Of a stretch of 64,000 nt of DNA, positions 1 to 9,544 are shown one piece after another; within the stretch, counting starts at the first letter, position 1, and the number at the start of each line of letters is the position of its first letter. Source of the stretch: Elusimicrobiota bacterium (GTDB lineage Bacteria; Elusimicrobiota; Elusimicrobia; FEN-1173); assembly GCA_016706425.1 (NCBI GenBank), contig JADJJR010000001.1:1-64000 (forward strand). Reading direction: 5' to 3'. Position numbers and translations under genes: made by a program. The notes beneath the pieces are model-generated. The model had not been told where the DNA came from, ran no database searches, and saw nothing but the letters and a program-made list of their open reading frames with translations.

Positions 1-152
1 AGATTATCAGATTCTATATCAGATATAAAAACTATTAGTTGGTTTTATGTGTTATCCGGCCCCATACTGGAAGTGAGAGGCGAACCCACCCGCCCTCCGA
101 CACCATGGGCTGCTCGATTTCCCCGGACTTCGGTCCGAAAGGCGGTAGCCAT
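1..152. other. Upstream stretch without a gene
   Basis: The first ~60 bases are AT-rich and the rest is GC-rich. I see no convincing coding sequence. The reading frame of the next gene stays open upstream to position 39, but that extension is arginine/proline-rich, lacks a signal peptide and has no ribosome binding site. Confidence 0.5.
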
Positions 153-2027
153 ATGAAACGATCCATCCTCGCCGGTCTGCTCTTCTTCCCGCTCATCCTC
201 CTCGCCGACACCTGGGAACAGCGCAACGCCGACCGGCACGTCCTTACCCTGTCCATGGAACAGGACGTCCAAATCTTCACGGACTTTACGCGAAAAACCA
301 AAGTTCGCTCCCTGCACAAGATCCAGAGCCCTGAAGCGATCAAGAATGGGTTCGGCGAGTTCCAAGATGAATACAACCCCACCTTCGAGAAACTGACGAT
401 GTCCGCCGTGGTCATCACCCCGGAAGGCAAACGCATCCACCACAATAAGGTCCAAGACAAGGCCCGCTCCGGAAACAATGCTGTTTATGACGACACCCGC
501 GTGGTCACCCTCACGGTGCCCAACCTCACGGTGGGATCGACCGTCGAGCTCAGGATCGCCTACCACAACTTCAAACCCCGCGTTCCCGGCCAGATCGAGC
601 TTTTCCACCAAATTGAACCCTCGGGCGAAGCGAAACGGGTCCGCTACGCCGTCACCTGGCCGCAGGGGATGGACCTCACCTTCCTGCCGTCAAACGGGCT
701 CGCACCGGGAAAGTCCACCGTCACAAATGGGAAACACACGCTGGAATGGGCCTTTAACGACCGGGATGAGATTCCAGATGAAGACTACACGCCCCCCGTG
801 GAACACCTGGCAGGATCCATGTCCATTTCTAACTGGAAGGATTGGTCCCAATTGGACGCCTTCTTTGCACCGGTGGTGGGCGAATCGGCCAAAGTCACGC
901 CCCCCATCCAAAAGCTGGCGGAGGAAATAATGGCCAAATCCACTTCCACCGCCGATCGTATTCAAGGGGTCTTCAACTACATCGACGACAACGTCCGCTA
1001 CGTCTCCATGAACCTGGGTCAAAACGGCCTCACCCCACATCCGGCAGAGGAAACCCTCAAAAACCGCTACGGGGACTGCAAAGACCGCACCGCCCTCGCC
1101 ATCGCGCTATTGAAAGTGCTGGGCGTCAAAGCCTATCCCGCCTTGGTGGCCCCCACCCTGCCGGAGATTCAAGACGCGCTTCCGCGCTGGGGTTATTTCA
1201 ACCACATGATCGCCGCGGTGGAACACGGCGGGCTCTACTTCGTGGAATCCACCGACAACAACTTCCCCTACACCGAACAGCACCCCGGCCTCAACGGCGG
1301 GCAGGTTTTCCTCATTGACGGCAACGGAGGCAAACGGATCACCCTCCCCACGGAAGACTTATCAAACCCCGGGACCTGGACAACCAAGCGCATTCAGCTC
1401 AACCCCGACGGTTCCGGCCGGTTGGAGCACACGGGGATCCTTTCTCGCAAATCCTGCCCCGGTGTGCGTCAGGGCATTCGAGCGATCGAGGCCATGCCCA
1501 AGCCGCTGGCTGACAAATCGAAGCAGGTCATGTTGGCGGCCATTCATGCTGGCATTCAGGACGGCGCCATAGAGTTCCAGGGTGTGGACCAACGCTTCGG
1601 GCCTATCCAAACCCGAATTACCGGAACAGCCCCCGGGCTTGCCCAGAAAAACGGCCCGTTTCTGGTCTATGCGTTGGAGGTCGAAGACCGCATGGAAAAC
1701 TTCCCCGATTCCCCCCGCGTCCATCCCCTCTGGTTTACCGTTACCGACTACGCCCACACCGAAACCGTGGTCCAGCTTCCGGCGGGGCACAGTGTGGTCC
1801 ACCGCCCTCGCAATTTCGACATGAAAACCGACGGCATCCGTTTCAAACGCGCCTGTAAGCTGGAGGGAAATCGCTTCACCGTGATCGAGGACCGCTGGCT
1901 AACGCCCGCCCGCCTCCCCGCCACGGAATACCACCGCCTTCGTCAATTCCACCAAGAGCTAAAGAACGCCTCCGAAGACAACCTTATCCTGCGCAAGACA
2001 TCGACGAAGGAGGCGCGCAAACCCTAA
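153..2027 (+). CDS. Exported DUF3857/transglutaminase-like protein
   Basis: Predicted 624-residue exported protein. The ATG at 153 begins a clear signal peptide (MKRSILAGLLFFPLILLAD), so I prefer it to in-frame starts upstream. Residues ~25-230 resemble DUF3857 (beta-rich, TPEGKRI and TVPNLTVGSTVELR). Residues ~260-400 form a transglutaminase-like core with NRYGDCKDRTALA (Cys nucleophile), a later His in YFNHMIAA and an Asp in ESTDNN, which fits a Cys-His-Asp triad. Family members sit in the periplasm or outer membrane of Gram-negatives, and their substrates are usually unknown. It reads alone, with small genes 90 bases downstream. Confidence 0.85.
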   Translation: MKRSILAGLLFFPLILLADTWEQRNADRHVLTLSMEQDVQIFTDFTRKTKVRSLHKIQSPEAIKNGFGEFQDEYNPTFEKLTMSAVVITPEGKRIHHNKVQDKARSGNNAVYDDTRVVTLTVPNLTVGSTVELRIAYHNFKPRVPGQIELFHQIEPSGEAKRVRYAVTWPQGMDLTFLPSNGLAPGKSTVTNGKHTLEWAFNDRDEIPDEDYTPPVEHLAGSMSISNWKDWSQLDAFFAPVVGESAKVTPPIQKLAEEIMAKSTSTADRIQGVFNYIDDNVRYVSMNLGQNGLTPHPAEETLKNRYGDCKDRTALAIALLKVLGVKAYPALVAPTLPEIQDALPRWGYFNHMIAAVEHGGLYFVESTDNNFPYTEQHPGLNGGQVFLIDGNGGKRITLPTEDLSNPGTWTTKRIQLNPDGSGRLEHTGILSRKSCPGVRQGIRAIEAMPKPLADKSKQVMLAAIHAGIQDGAIEFQGVDQRFGPIQTRITGTAPGLAQKNGPFLVYALEVEDRMENFPDSPRVHPLWFTVTDYAHTETVVQLPAGHSVVHRPRNFDMKTDGIRFKRACKLEGNRFTVIEDRWLTPARLPATEYHRLRQFHQELKNASEDNLILRKTSTKEARKP

Positions 2028-2117
2028 CACCCCCCCACCGGGCCCAGTTCAATGGGCCCACGGGACGGGGGCTCGACAACCTGTGAGACTCAACAACTGA
2101 AACGCAGGAGGTCGTAT

Positions 2118-2336
2118 ATGAAAACCGAGAATGAAGGAAAGCCGGAAAAACAGGAAACAGAGCGGGAGAACAACCTCCACCTTGTCATCAAATGCCGCGA
2201 CTCCATGCTGGAGGTGATCCGTCTCACAGGCGAAACCTTGAAATTGAACAAACAAATCGCCGAGCTCGAAGAAGACATTGAACGCTATGAGAAAATCCTG
2301 GACTACATCATTGCCGCCCCTCCTCCCGCGCAGTAG
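2118..2336 (+). CDS. Small coiled-coil protein, unknown function
   Basis: Predicted 72-residue protein. The ATG at 2118 follows an AGGAGG ribosome binding site; upstream in-frame starts lack one. The N-terminal third is charged (Lys/Glu-rich). Residues ~22-62 carry heptad-like leucines (LEVIRLTGETLKLNKQIAELEEDIERYEKIL), so a helical coiled coil is likely. It ends in a Pro/Ala tail. I do not recognise a family. Its neighbours are other small genes in the same orientation, each with a strong Shine-Dalgarno sequence. Confidence 0.6.
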   Translation: MKTENEGKPEKQETERENNLHLVIKCRDSMLEVIRLTGETLKLNKQIAELEEDIERYEKILDYIIAAPPPAQ

Positions 2337-2466
2337 GTACGGTTCCATTGGTTCAAGGCCCAGGGCACCGGGCCCGCCGACAAGGAGGTTGAAACGGCAC
2401 GCTGACCCGCGTCTCGCAAGCTGTTTAAAGATGGATGTAATTCAAAAGAGGAAAAGGAGGTCTGCC

Positions 2467-2703
2467 ATGAAGAACATTGTCGCAGTCCTGCTGTTGTCTC
2501 TCTCCCTGTTGGGATCGGCGCTGGCCTACGGGACGTCATTCTCCGATGGCTGGCGCGATGGCTACATTGAGGGATATTGCTACCGCGAATACGCCTGCAT
2601 AACTCCCTTGGTTCCTCTAGCCCCGATCCCGGAGATAGGGGAACGGACCTACATGGACGGCTATAAACGCGGGTTTCTGGATGGCCTGCACGCACGCAGG
2701 TAG
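2467..2703 (+). CDS. Small exported protein, unknown function
   Basis: Predicted 78-residue protein preceded by AAAAGGAGG about 7 bases upstream of ATG. It starts with a signal peptide (MKNIVAVLLLSLSLLGSALA, cleavage after ALA). The mature part is short and aromatic/glycine-rich, with a repeated pattern (FSDGWRDGYIEGY and YMDGYKRGFLDG) that could form two related short helices. Two cysteines (YCYREYAC) could form a disulfide. I recognise no family. Confidence 0.6.
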   Translation: MKNIVAVLLLSLSLLGSALAYGTSFSDGWRDGYIEGYCYREYACITPLVPLAPIPEIGERTYMDGYKRGFLDGLHARR

Positions 2704-2880
2704 TCGCCAAGGCGGGGTCGCGTGGCATCTGAAACGCAAATATTCGAAATAGGAGGAACCCTGACGCGCTCGAGCGTTCTTTGCCAATCCCGTCCGGGCC
2801 CAGCCCATCGGGCCCGGAGGGTGCGGTGTTTTGAATAGATTTGAAGGCGGGAACTGAAGCCAAATCAAAGGAGGTTCGTC

Positions 2881-3310
2881 ATGGCACATTTTAATGATCC
2901 ACAACCGGAGCTGAAGCCCTTTGGAAAAACATGGCCCGCCCTGCGGGTATTGTTCCGGCACCAGCCCATTCGGAAGGATCTCTATCAACGGCAAACCCTT
3001 TTTAGGAGACAACGGCTCTGCCGACCTCTCCTTTTTTATGGGAGACGCCCACTCCAGGGGGCGTGGAGCGCCCCGCGATCCCGAGCAGGCCTTTCTCTGG
3101 TGGCGTGACGCGGCGGAGCGGGGCCACGTTCAGGCGATGATCACCCTGGGCATCATCCTGACGATCGGATGCGGCACCCCCAAAGACAGGGACCAATCGC
3201 GATATTGGCTAAAACGCGCCGGCCGGGAGGGCGACAAAACCACCCGATCCATGTTGGCGAAGGCCTACGCGGAGATGAGACGAAATTTGCGGGGACGGAA
3301 ATGGGAATAG
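2881..3310 (+). pseudogene. Sel1-repeat-like protein, frameshifted
   Basis: A strong AAAGGAGG precedes ATG 2881, which opens frame 1 (MAHFNDPQPELKPFG), but the conserved part lies in frame 2 from about 2915. That frame reads FFMGDAHSRGRGAPRDPEQAFLWW, then AAERGHVQAMITLGIIL and a second partial repeat (GTPKDRDQSRYWLKRAGREGD). This is the alternating small-residue and helix pattern of Sel1/TPR-like repeats. Joining the parts needs a +1 shift near 2915-2925, where there is a run of five A. Either the gene is broken or the assembly has an indel. A TTG at 2921 could start the frame-2 product alone, but it has no good ribosome binding site. Confidence 0.6.
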
Positions 3311-3322
3311 CACAAAGGAGGC

Positions 3323-3559
3323 ATGTCCAGCCAATATCAATTAGCAATTTTCCGCCCAAAGGCCAAGGGCCCGCCCAAGAACCCCCACCAAACGCCCCAC
3401 CCCCCCCCCCGCAGGCCGCCCCGAGGCTCCGGTATCCCCCAGGCCCAACGGCGGCTGACTATGGTCTTGCTTGGCCGGGGCGTCCCCCGCCAAATCCCGT
3501 TGGGAATCAAATGGTTCTCCAGGTGGGCCCGGCAAACGTTCCTGCCGACATGCCCCTAA
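3323..3559 (+). CDS. Doubtful small Pro/Arg-rich ORF
   Basis: The only coding candidate between the Sel1-like gene and the convergent DUF2971 gene. AAAGGAGG lies 3 bases before ATG 3323, which is closer than usual. The 78-residue translation is Pro/Arg-rich through a C-run and looks like no known domain. The strong Shine-Dalgarno is the only support. The rest of 3311-3610 holds nothing I can identify. Confidence 0.25.
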   Translation: MSSQYQLAIFRPKAKGPPKNPHQTPHPPPRRPPRGSGIPQAQRRLTMVLLGRGVPRQIPLGIKWFSRWARQTFLPTCP

Positions 3560-3610
3560 ATGGCAAAAAGCGTGGGGGCCCTTTTCAGGATTACCAGGGA
3601 ACCATCGGCC

Positions 3611-4558
3611 TTAAGTTATTGACGGATCACCGTCCATCTTTTCAAACTCTAAATTAAATTCACAATCACTCATCCGCCCTTGATAAATTGAAACCTTCGG
3701 ATTTGTTGCCTTGGCAATAGCAATGATCTCATCCTTGTCTATTACTGACATTCGGCAGCCGAGGTATACCGAATCAAATACTTCTGCATTTTTGTGTTCT
3801 AGATATATCCCACGACTATTTTTTTCATTTGGTTGCAACGGTAAACTGATGCGCCATTCCTTCTCATAAGCCCAATCAATGTGTTTTGTAAATATGAGGG
3901 GGAAATAGAGTCTCTTGAAATCCGGCTCTTCTTCACCAGTCATCTCTCGCACCCATCGATCAAGGGGTGTAAACGGAGGGAACTCTTTCGAATATTTTAC
4001 CGGCATTGCTATAAGAAAATTATCGTCAATTTCCTTCATACATTTTAAACCGAGGACAGCTCCTCTGTGTTGGTCAGCGTAGTGAGACCACATGACAATA
4101 TTGTCCTTGATCTCCGAAAAACAGATTGTACGTGATTGATTTATGAATGCCAGTGCAAATCGCCTGAAAGTACTTTGATTTTCTAGAAACGGTAACTTAT
4201 CCTGCGATGACAAGACGGCTTCGATGACCTTGGTTCTAAACTTTTTAATCTCCTCGACTGGTAATTTACTCCGAACTTGAACTAATTTCTGGCGCATTTC
4301 TTGAAGCATGGATCCGAGATTCGTCCTTACTTTAAAATGACAGCCAGTCTCACCGAACATAATCCTATCGAATGTATTGGAAAGTTCAGCGAGCATGTCC
4401 TCTTTGTTGAATTGATATTTAAAGCCCGTATTATGGTCGAATGGGTCGTTAAATAATCCGGGTTCCTTCCATTGCAGCTTTCTGCTTTTTAGGATTTGTT
4501 TTGCTGCGCTTGTATCCACATACTTAAAGAAGTGCGTTTTGTCATGCCTCGATAGCAT
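3611..4558 (-). CDS. DUF2971 family protein
   Basis: Predicted ~315-residue protein of the DUF2971 family. The hallmark block is near residues 130-165 (SRTICFSEIKDNIVMWSHYADQHRGAVLGL), preceded by the N-terminal FFKYVDTSAAKQIL and NDPFDHNTGF motifs typical of the family. Members are common in accessory and defence regions; the biochemical activity is not established. ATG 4558 is my start; an in-frame TTG at 4570 is possible. Base composition is clearly more AT-rich than the neighbouring restriction genes, which suggests separate acquisition. It lies 111 bases downstream of res on the same strand. Confidence 0.8.
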   Translation of the reverse strand: MLSRHDKTHFFKYVDTSAAKQILKSRKLQWKEPGLFNDPFDHNTGFKYQFNKEDMLAELSNTFDRIMFGETGCHFKVRTNLGSMLQEMRQKLVQVRSKLPVEEIKKFRTKVIEAVLSSQDKLPFLENQSTFRRFALAFINQSRTICFSEIKDNIVMWSHYADQHRGAVLGLKCMKEIDDNFLIAMPVKYSKEFPPFTPLDRWVREMTGEEEPDFKRLYFPLIFTKHIDWAYEKEWRISLPLQPNEKNSRGIYLEHKNAEVFDSVYLGCRMSVIDKDEIIAIAKATNPKVSIYQGRMSDCEFNLEFEKMDGDPSIT

Positions 4559-4669
4559 CAATGCATCCAATGTTCAGCATTCCACACTGCTTATAACTCA
4601 GAATCAACCCTGTATCCATTTTAAGGCCTCATTGCTTTTCCGCCTTGATTGAAGCACAACCAATCGCCA

Positions 4670-7642
4670 TTAAACTTCATCGGCAGTGACAGCCACGGCA
4701 AATGGGACGCCAAGCGCTTGAAAGTGCTTCTCCCCGCAACGGACTTTGTCGGCCTCGGTGGTTCGGAGTTTAAGAAATTCTTTGGTGCCCTTGGTTTCCT
4801 TGACCATATAGATCGTGTCGCTGTCGTGTTTAACGATGGCCCAGTCGGGGTTGTATTTTCCAACGGGGGTATCGATTTGGAACCAATCGGGGAGTTTGAC
4901 GAAAAGGCGAATGTCTTCCCGTTGGTCCAGTTTTTCGGCAAATGTTCTTTCGATCTCGGATTCGTAAACCACCTGCTCATAAATTGATTTTTTGACCGGT
5001 AGGGACGTCAAATAGTTCACCAGCTCTTCATTCTTGAAGAGAGCCATTTCCCATTCCGCCTCCGGCCCCGGGCCAGCCAACCGCTCGTATTTGATGCCGT
5101 CAACGCAAAGACGGTGCAGTTCGGCCTTAATGATCATTGCCACTTTGTCCATGAACCGTTGGGGGTTAACGAAAAAATCCGTCAATCGGCTGGACTCTTT
5201 CAAAATCCTGAAAATCGTTCCCCGGGTCAATTCGGTTTCGTTTTGTAGATAGCCCAGAATGTCCGGAATTCCCCCTGTGTGTTTCACCTCCTCCATGGAC
5301 GCACTCAAGGCCTTTGCGCCCACGCCAGCTTTAGTCACCTCCAGCATCCCGGTGGTCAAGTTGATGCGCGCGGGCTCAATGCGCTCCATGTTACGAATGG
5401 CGCTCACAGTTTTTGTCACCAACTCCTCTGTTGTAAATTCAACGCGATAGGTCGTCTTTGGTTTGATCCTCTCCCAAAGGACTTTAAACTCGGGGCTTAG
5501 CGCGATATCCTTCCGAAAACGATTTGGCCCCTCGTCCCGTTCTTTTCGAATGTGGCGGCTCATCTGGTAGCCCGCCAAGAGGTCTACCACTGCGGGAGCC
5601 AAATCCGCTAGGTGTTCAGGTAGGTTTATTTTGAAATCTTTTCTTTTTGGGTCAAAGCTCGGTTGAAGCCGCCCTTCGGCATCAATAAAGCCTCCCTCCA
5701 ACAACACCTTTTGAATTTCCTTGGCGACATCAGGCCCCACGGGCCGCTCTTCCCCATCCACAATTCTGACCATCTTGGCAAACACCGTTATAGGAACCTT
5801 GCCAAAGGTCACGCCGCAATCTTCCTCATATTCCGTCTGAAGGGCGCGGGCAAAGTCTTCGTAGCTTTCGTTGGCCACGACCAACAGCTTGTTGATGGAT
5901 TCGTCTATCACCCGCGCCCCGGTTTGATCAACGGGCAAACGGAGGCCGCGCCCGATCTCCTGGCGTTTGCGCAGGGCGCTCCGGCTTTCGTTTAGCGTGC
6001 AGATTTGAAAAACGTTGGGGTTGTCCCACCCCTCGCGGAGCGCCGAATGGCTGAAGATAAAGCGCAGGGGTTCATCCATGGAAAGCAGTCGTTCCTTATC
6101 TTTCATGATGAGGTTATAAATCTCGTCATCGTCTTTAGTATCACCCCGGGTGTCTTTTAGCACCCCCTTTTTGTCTTGGGCAAAATACCCGTTGTGAAGT
6201 TTGTCCACAGAGAGGCGCAACCAATCCAAATCTTTGAATCGGTCATCCTTGGCAAATTCCGCCAAACATTGCTCTACGGCCAGGGCCAATTTCCCCTGAA
6301 CCGGTTTCCCCTCGGCATCGTAATCGCGGTAATTGCTGACCCGGTCAATGAAAAACAGGCTCAATACCTTGATCCCCCGGCTGCGAGTTTGAAGTTCCTT
6401 TTCCAGGTGCTTTTTGACCGTGTGCCTAATCTGCAACCGCCAAACATCATCCCTCAAGCCGCCCCGCTCCTCCCCCTCGCGCAACACTTCTCCGTTGCTA
6501 AAACGAATATAGGCGTTTCCCGGCTCAGCATTGATCTCCACCACTTGGAACCCGGAGCCGTAATTGGCCCGTTCTTCCGACACGGTGTAAAGGTCGGTCC
6601 CTTTCTTTACGTAAAGGGATTTTTCAACAGGGCCATTTGCTGTCTGCCGGTGAAGTCGCACCTTGGCCCGAATGCCCTTTATGTTATCGATCTTTTCAAC
6701 GCGGACAAAAGCGTCATTTGAGGCCCCTTCCGGCGCGGCGTTTGCCACAACTATCTGCTTCACCAATTTCAATTCAAAGGCCCGTATCGGATCGAGGCGG
6801 TAAATCAGGTTGTAAGGGTTTCGATGGGTGGCCGAATAACGCAGGGTGCAAAGGGGGTTCAAGGCTCGGATCGCGTCCTGGGCCTTTTCCGTGTTGTCCA
6901 CACTTTGGGGTTCGTCAATAATGACGATGGGCCGGGCGGCTTGGATAAACTCAATGGGTTGTCGGCCCGACAGGCGGTCACTTTCTTTGTAAATGACGTT
7001 GCTTTTCTTCTCTTCGTCCGTCCCAGCAAACTTTTTCCGAAAGGCATCGATGTTGATGATCAGGATTTGCAGGGCGTTACTGACGGCGAATTGGCGGAGT
7101 TTGTTGATCCGCCTAGCGTCGTAAACAAAATGCTCGAACGGCAGATTGTTGTAGATCGCCTTGAAATGTTCGCCAGTTATTTCGATGTTTTTAAGGACGC
7201 CCTCCCGGATCGCCACGCTGGGAACGACGATGATGAATTTTTGAAATCCATACCGTTGAGAAAGTTCAAAAATGGTCCGCAAATAAACGTAGGTTTTGCC
7301 TGTCCCGGTTTCCATCTCGATGGAAAAATGGGGGCATCGCCTTGGGGCTCCTTTGGTGGCATCCACTAATTCCCAAGACTCTAGGGGCTTACCGCCATCA
7401 ACTTCCAAATCATTGCGGGTTTGGACCTTCCGAGTATTGGCCAGCAGTTTGTCTTCGGCCAGAATGAGCCGGTTCCCCAGGCCAAGCTCGGTCTGCGTTT
7501 TGCCGCTAAAGAGCCCTTCGCCTTCTTCCTGGTGAATAATGCTGAAATCCGGTTTCTCATTTGGCTGGCCGTCAAACAGGTCAACCACCGAGGCCACGGC
7601 GTCCAGTTGAAATTGCTGGTTGGGGTCGAACTGTAATTTCAT
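4670..7642 (-). CDS. res: Type III restriction enzyme Res subunit
   Basis: Predicted 990-residue ATP-dependent restriction subunit that would pair with the adjacent Mod. Near residue 110 is a Walker A block (SIEMETGTGKTYVYLR). A motif II variant, IVIIDEPQSVD (DEPQ rather than DEAD/DEAH), lies near 240, and LRYSATHRNPYN follows as motif III. Later come REGWDNPNVFQ and ROEIG-type motif VI (RKRQEIGRGLRLPV). The C-terminal ~90 residues contain PDWAIV followed by VKETKG, a PD-(D/E)XK endonuclease signature. The start codon overlaps the stop of mod by one base (ATGA), implying translational coupling. Length and motifs indicate an intact enzyme. Confidence 0.93.
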   Translation of the reverse strand: MKLQFDPNQQFQLDAVASVVDLFDGQPNEKPDFSIIHQEEGEGLFSGKTQTELGLGNRLILAEDKLLANTRKVQTRNDLEVDGGKPLESWELVDATKGAPRRCPHFSIEMETGTGKTYVYLRTIFELSQRYGFQKFIIVVPSVAIREGVLKNIEITGEHFKAIYNNLPFEHFVYDARRINKLRQFAVSNALQILIINIDAFRKKFAGTDEEKKSNVIYKESDRLSGRQPIEFIQAARPIVIIDEPQSVDNTEKAQDAIRALNPLCTLRYSATHRNPYNLIYRLDPIRAFELKLVKQIVVANAAPEGASNDAFVRVEKIDNIKGIRAKVRLHRQTANGPVEKSLYVKKGTDLYTVSEERANYGSGFQVVEINAEPGNAYIRFSNGEVLREGEERGGLRDDVWRLQIRHTVKKHLEKELQTRSRGIKVLSLFFIDRVSNYRDYDAEGKPVQGKLALAVEQCLAEFAKDDRFKDLDWLRLSVDKLHNGYFAQDKKGVLKDTRGDTKDDDEIYNLIMKDKERLLSMDEPLRFIFSHSALREGWDNPNVFQICTLNESRSALRKRQEIGRGLRLPVDQTGARVIDESINKLLVVANESYEDFARALQTEYEEDCGVTFGKVPITVFAKMVRIVDGEERPVGPDVAKEIQKVLLEGGFIDAEGRLQPSFDPKRKDFKINLPEHLADLAPAVVDLLAGYQMSRHIRKERDEGPNRFRKDIALSPEFKVLWERIKPKTTYRVEFTTEELVTKTVSAIRNMERIEPARINLTTGMLEVTKAGVGAKALSASMEEVKHTGGIPDILGYLQNETELTRGTIFRILKESSRLTDFFVNPQRFMDKVAMIIKAELHRLCVDGIKYERLAGPGPEAEWEMALFKNEELVNYLTSLPVKKSIYEQVVYESEIERTFAEKLDQREDIRLFVKLPDWFQIDTPVGKYNPDWAIVKHDSDTIYMVKETKGTKEFLKLRTTEADKVRCGEKHFQALGVPFAVAVTADEV

Positions 7643-9543
7643 CAGACAGTTCGGAAAACGATGTTGCGGTCCTTGAACGTTTGGACGGCATTGGCCTTAA
7701 GCTGATCATTCCCGGCGAACCCCTCATCCAGGCAAACCACCCGTTCGGGCTTTTTATCCGCCATGGCGCGAATCAACTCAAGCGTCAATTGCGGCTCAAG
7801 GCAGATCAACAGGGCCCCACCCGCCGCTGAATGGACTGACTTTCTCGCCAAAGACAACTTCTCAATGGGCGTGGCGAGCGGGAACCCGCTCTTCAATAGG
7901 ATTTCAAAAAGAATGTCGTCCTGGGTCCGGTTTTTGCGGACGTGGTTGATGTGCAGTTCCATCTGCTTGGTGAGTTTTGTCTGGCTCCCTTGGGAACCGG
8001 CACTTTCCCAGGTTTTAAAATTGGATTCCGCCAATTTAAAAACCTTAAAACCGCGATCCTTTTTTTTCCCATCCAATCCCAGCTTGTCTTCGTCTTCTTT
8101 GTTCAGCTTCTTGATGACCCTGCGGACGCGCTCTTTGGTGATGTCTGCGATCGTTTTATAACCGGCTTTGAATGCCTCGCTTTCCGGGCCGCAGGGTTCG
8201 GGTAGCTGGACAAGGATGAATTTGCGATTGCCGTTGTCTTGTTTGTTAAGGTCCAAAACAGCGTGACCCGTTGTTCCGGAACCCGCAAAGAAATCGAGAA
8301 CAATGTCGCTTGAATTTGCATTTCCGATTTTTACCAACTTCAAAATCAATTCTATTGGCTTTGGAAAGTCGAATGGGGGCTTATCCAAGTTACTAAACAG
8401 TTCCTTCAATTCCTTCGTTCCATTTGCAGTTGTGCCAACATCATCCAACCAACTCACACATTTAGCAAATACTTTGTCATCGCTCTTTGGTTGGAAAAGT
8501 TTTTCATACAAAATCCATTGATCCCCTGAAGCAACAAATTCGACATTCCCATGTTCAAACTCCTGTTGCATCCTTTTTTTTGACCATCGCCAGCACCCAG
8601 GCTTCCCGTTAGGCAACATTGGAAAAACCTCTTTTCCATCAGGAGCAACGACTGAATAATATAGATTCGGACGATCTTCTTGGCGGCTATTTGCCCCCCA
8701 TTTCCTTGCGAGCTGGGTTTTGTAGTGAAGTTTTTTTGTATCATCCCACTTAACAAACCCTTCCATGGTTCGTGCTTCTCCTCCGACGACAAACTCCTCT
8801 AAAGATTTCCCATAAGCAAGAACATACTCATGGATTTGCGCAACGTATTTTGAATCCTGTCTCCCTCCACGGCCCTTCCAAGGCAAGCATCCTATGAATT
8901 CATTTTCCCCGAACACCTCGTTGCATAATTTTTTCAAATTATCGATTTCTGTATCGTCAATATTTATGAAAATTATCCCGTTTTGAGCCATTAAATTCCT
9001 AGCCAAGTATAGCCGCGGATACATCATTTTCATCCACTTCGAATGATACCGGCCGTCCGTGTCGGTGTTTGTCCCAAACCGCTTCCCTTGGGCGTCCAAT
9101 TGGCCCGTGTATTCCAAATAGGTTTGAAGGCTCTCGGTGTAATTGTCGGGATAAATGAAATCGTTGCCGGTGTTGTAGGGCGGGTCGATGTAAATCATTT
9201 TAACTTTGCCCATGTAGGACTTTTGCAGGAGCTTCAACACTTCCAGGTTATCGCCTTCGATGATAAGGTTTTCAGTGGTGTCGAAGTTGACGCTTTCTTC
9301 CGCGCAGGGCCGCAGGGTGCCCATGCTGGGGGATTGAATGGTTTTGAAGCAATCAGCCTTGCCGGGCCAGGTCATGCCGTAGCGTTCTTTCCCCACATCC
9401 ACCGTTTCGCCCAGAGCAAGCTTTAATCGGTCAAAATCAATCTTACCCCCCTCCGTTCGGATTTCCGGCAATAGCCGCAACAGCTCCGCCTTCTTATCTT
9501 CCGCAATGGTGTGCGACCTCAAATCGAGTTTCTCTGGTTCCAT
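7642..9543 (-). CDS. mod: Type III site-specific DNA methyltransferase Mod
   Basis: Predicted 633-residue N6-adenine (beta-class) methyltransferase and recognition subunit. Motif IV appears first (MIYIDPPYNTGNDF, near residue 115). The SAM-binding motif I comes later (DIVLDFFAGSGTTGHAVLDL), which is the beta-class order. The region between holds the target-recognition domain. I chose ATG 9543 because it follows an AAGGAG site lying inside the 3' end of the abi gene, one base after the abi stop; an upstream in-frame Met would overlap abi heavily. Forms a tight abi-mod-res transcription unit. Confidence 0.93.
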   Translation of the reverse strand: MEPEKLDLRSHTIAEDKKAELLRLLPEIRTEGGKIDFDRLKLALGETVDVGKERYGMTWPGKADCFKTIQSPSMGTLRPCAEESVNFDTTENLIIEGDNLEVLKLLQKSYMGKVKMIYIDPPYNTGNDFIYPDNYTESLQTYLEYTGQLDAQGKRFGTNTDTDGRYHSKWMKMMYPRLYLARNLMAQNGIIFINIDDTEIDNLKKLCNEVFGENEFIGCLPWKGRGGRQDSKYVAQIHEYVLAYGKSLEEFVVGGEARTMEGFVKWDDTKKLHYKTQLARKWGANSRQEDRPNLYYSVVAPDGKEVFPMLPNGKPGCWRWSKKRMQQEFEHGNVEFVASGDQWILYEKLFQPKSDDKVFAKCVSWLDDVGTTANGTKELKELFSNLDKPPFDFPKPIELILKLVKIGNANSSDIVLDFFAGSGTTGHAVLDLNKQDNGNRKFILVQLPEPCGPESEAFKAGYKTIADITKERVRRVIKKLNKEDEDKLGLDGKKKDRGFKVFKLAESNFKTWESAGSQGSQTKLTKQMELHINHVRKNRTQDDILFEILLKSGFPLATPIEKLSLARKSVHSAAGGALLICLEPQLTLELIRAMADKKPERVVCLDEGFAGNDQLKANAVQTFKDRNIVFRTV

Positions 9544-9544
9544 T

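Noticed and set aside
3063..3070. TGGAGC near the left end of island 1 as a possible left att site
   Set aside because: A hexamer is expected by chance every few kb, it lies inside the Sel1-like gene and its flanks show no similarity to junctions A-D.
3169..3657. 162-codon frame across the 3311-3657 gap
   Set aside because: It is out of frame with the Sel1-like gene it overlaps, is Pro-rich through a C-run and runs into the convergent DUF2971 gene.
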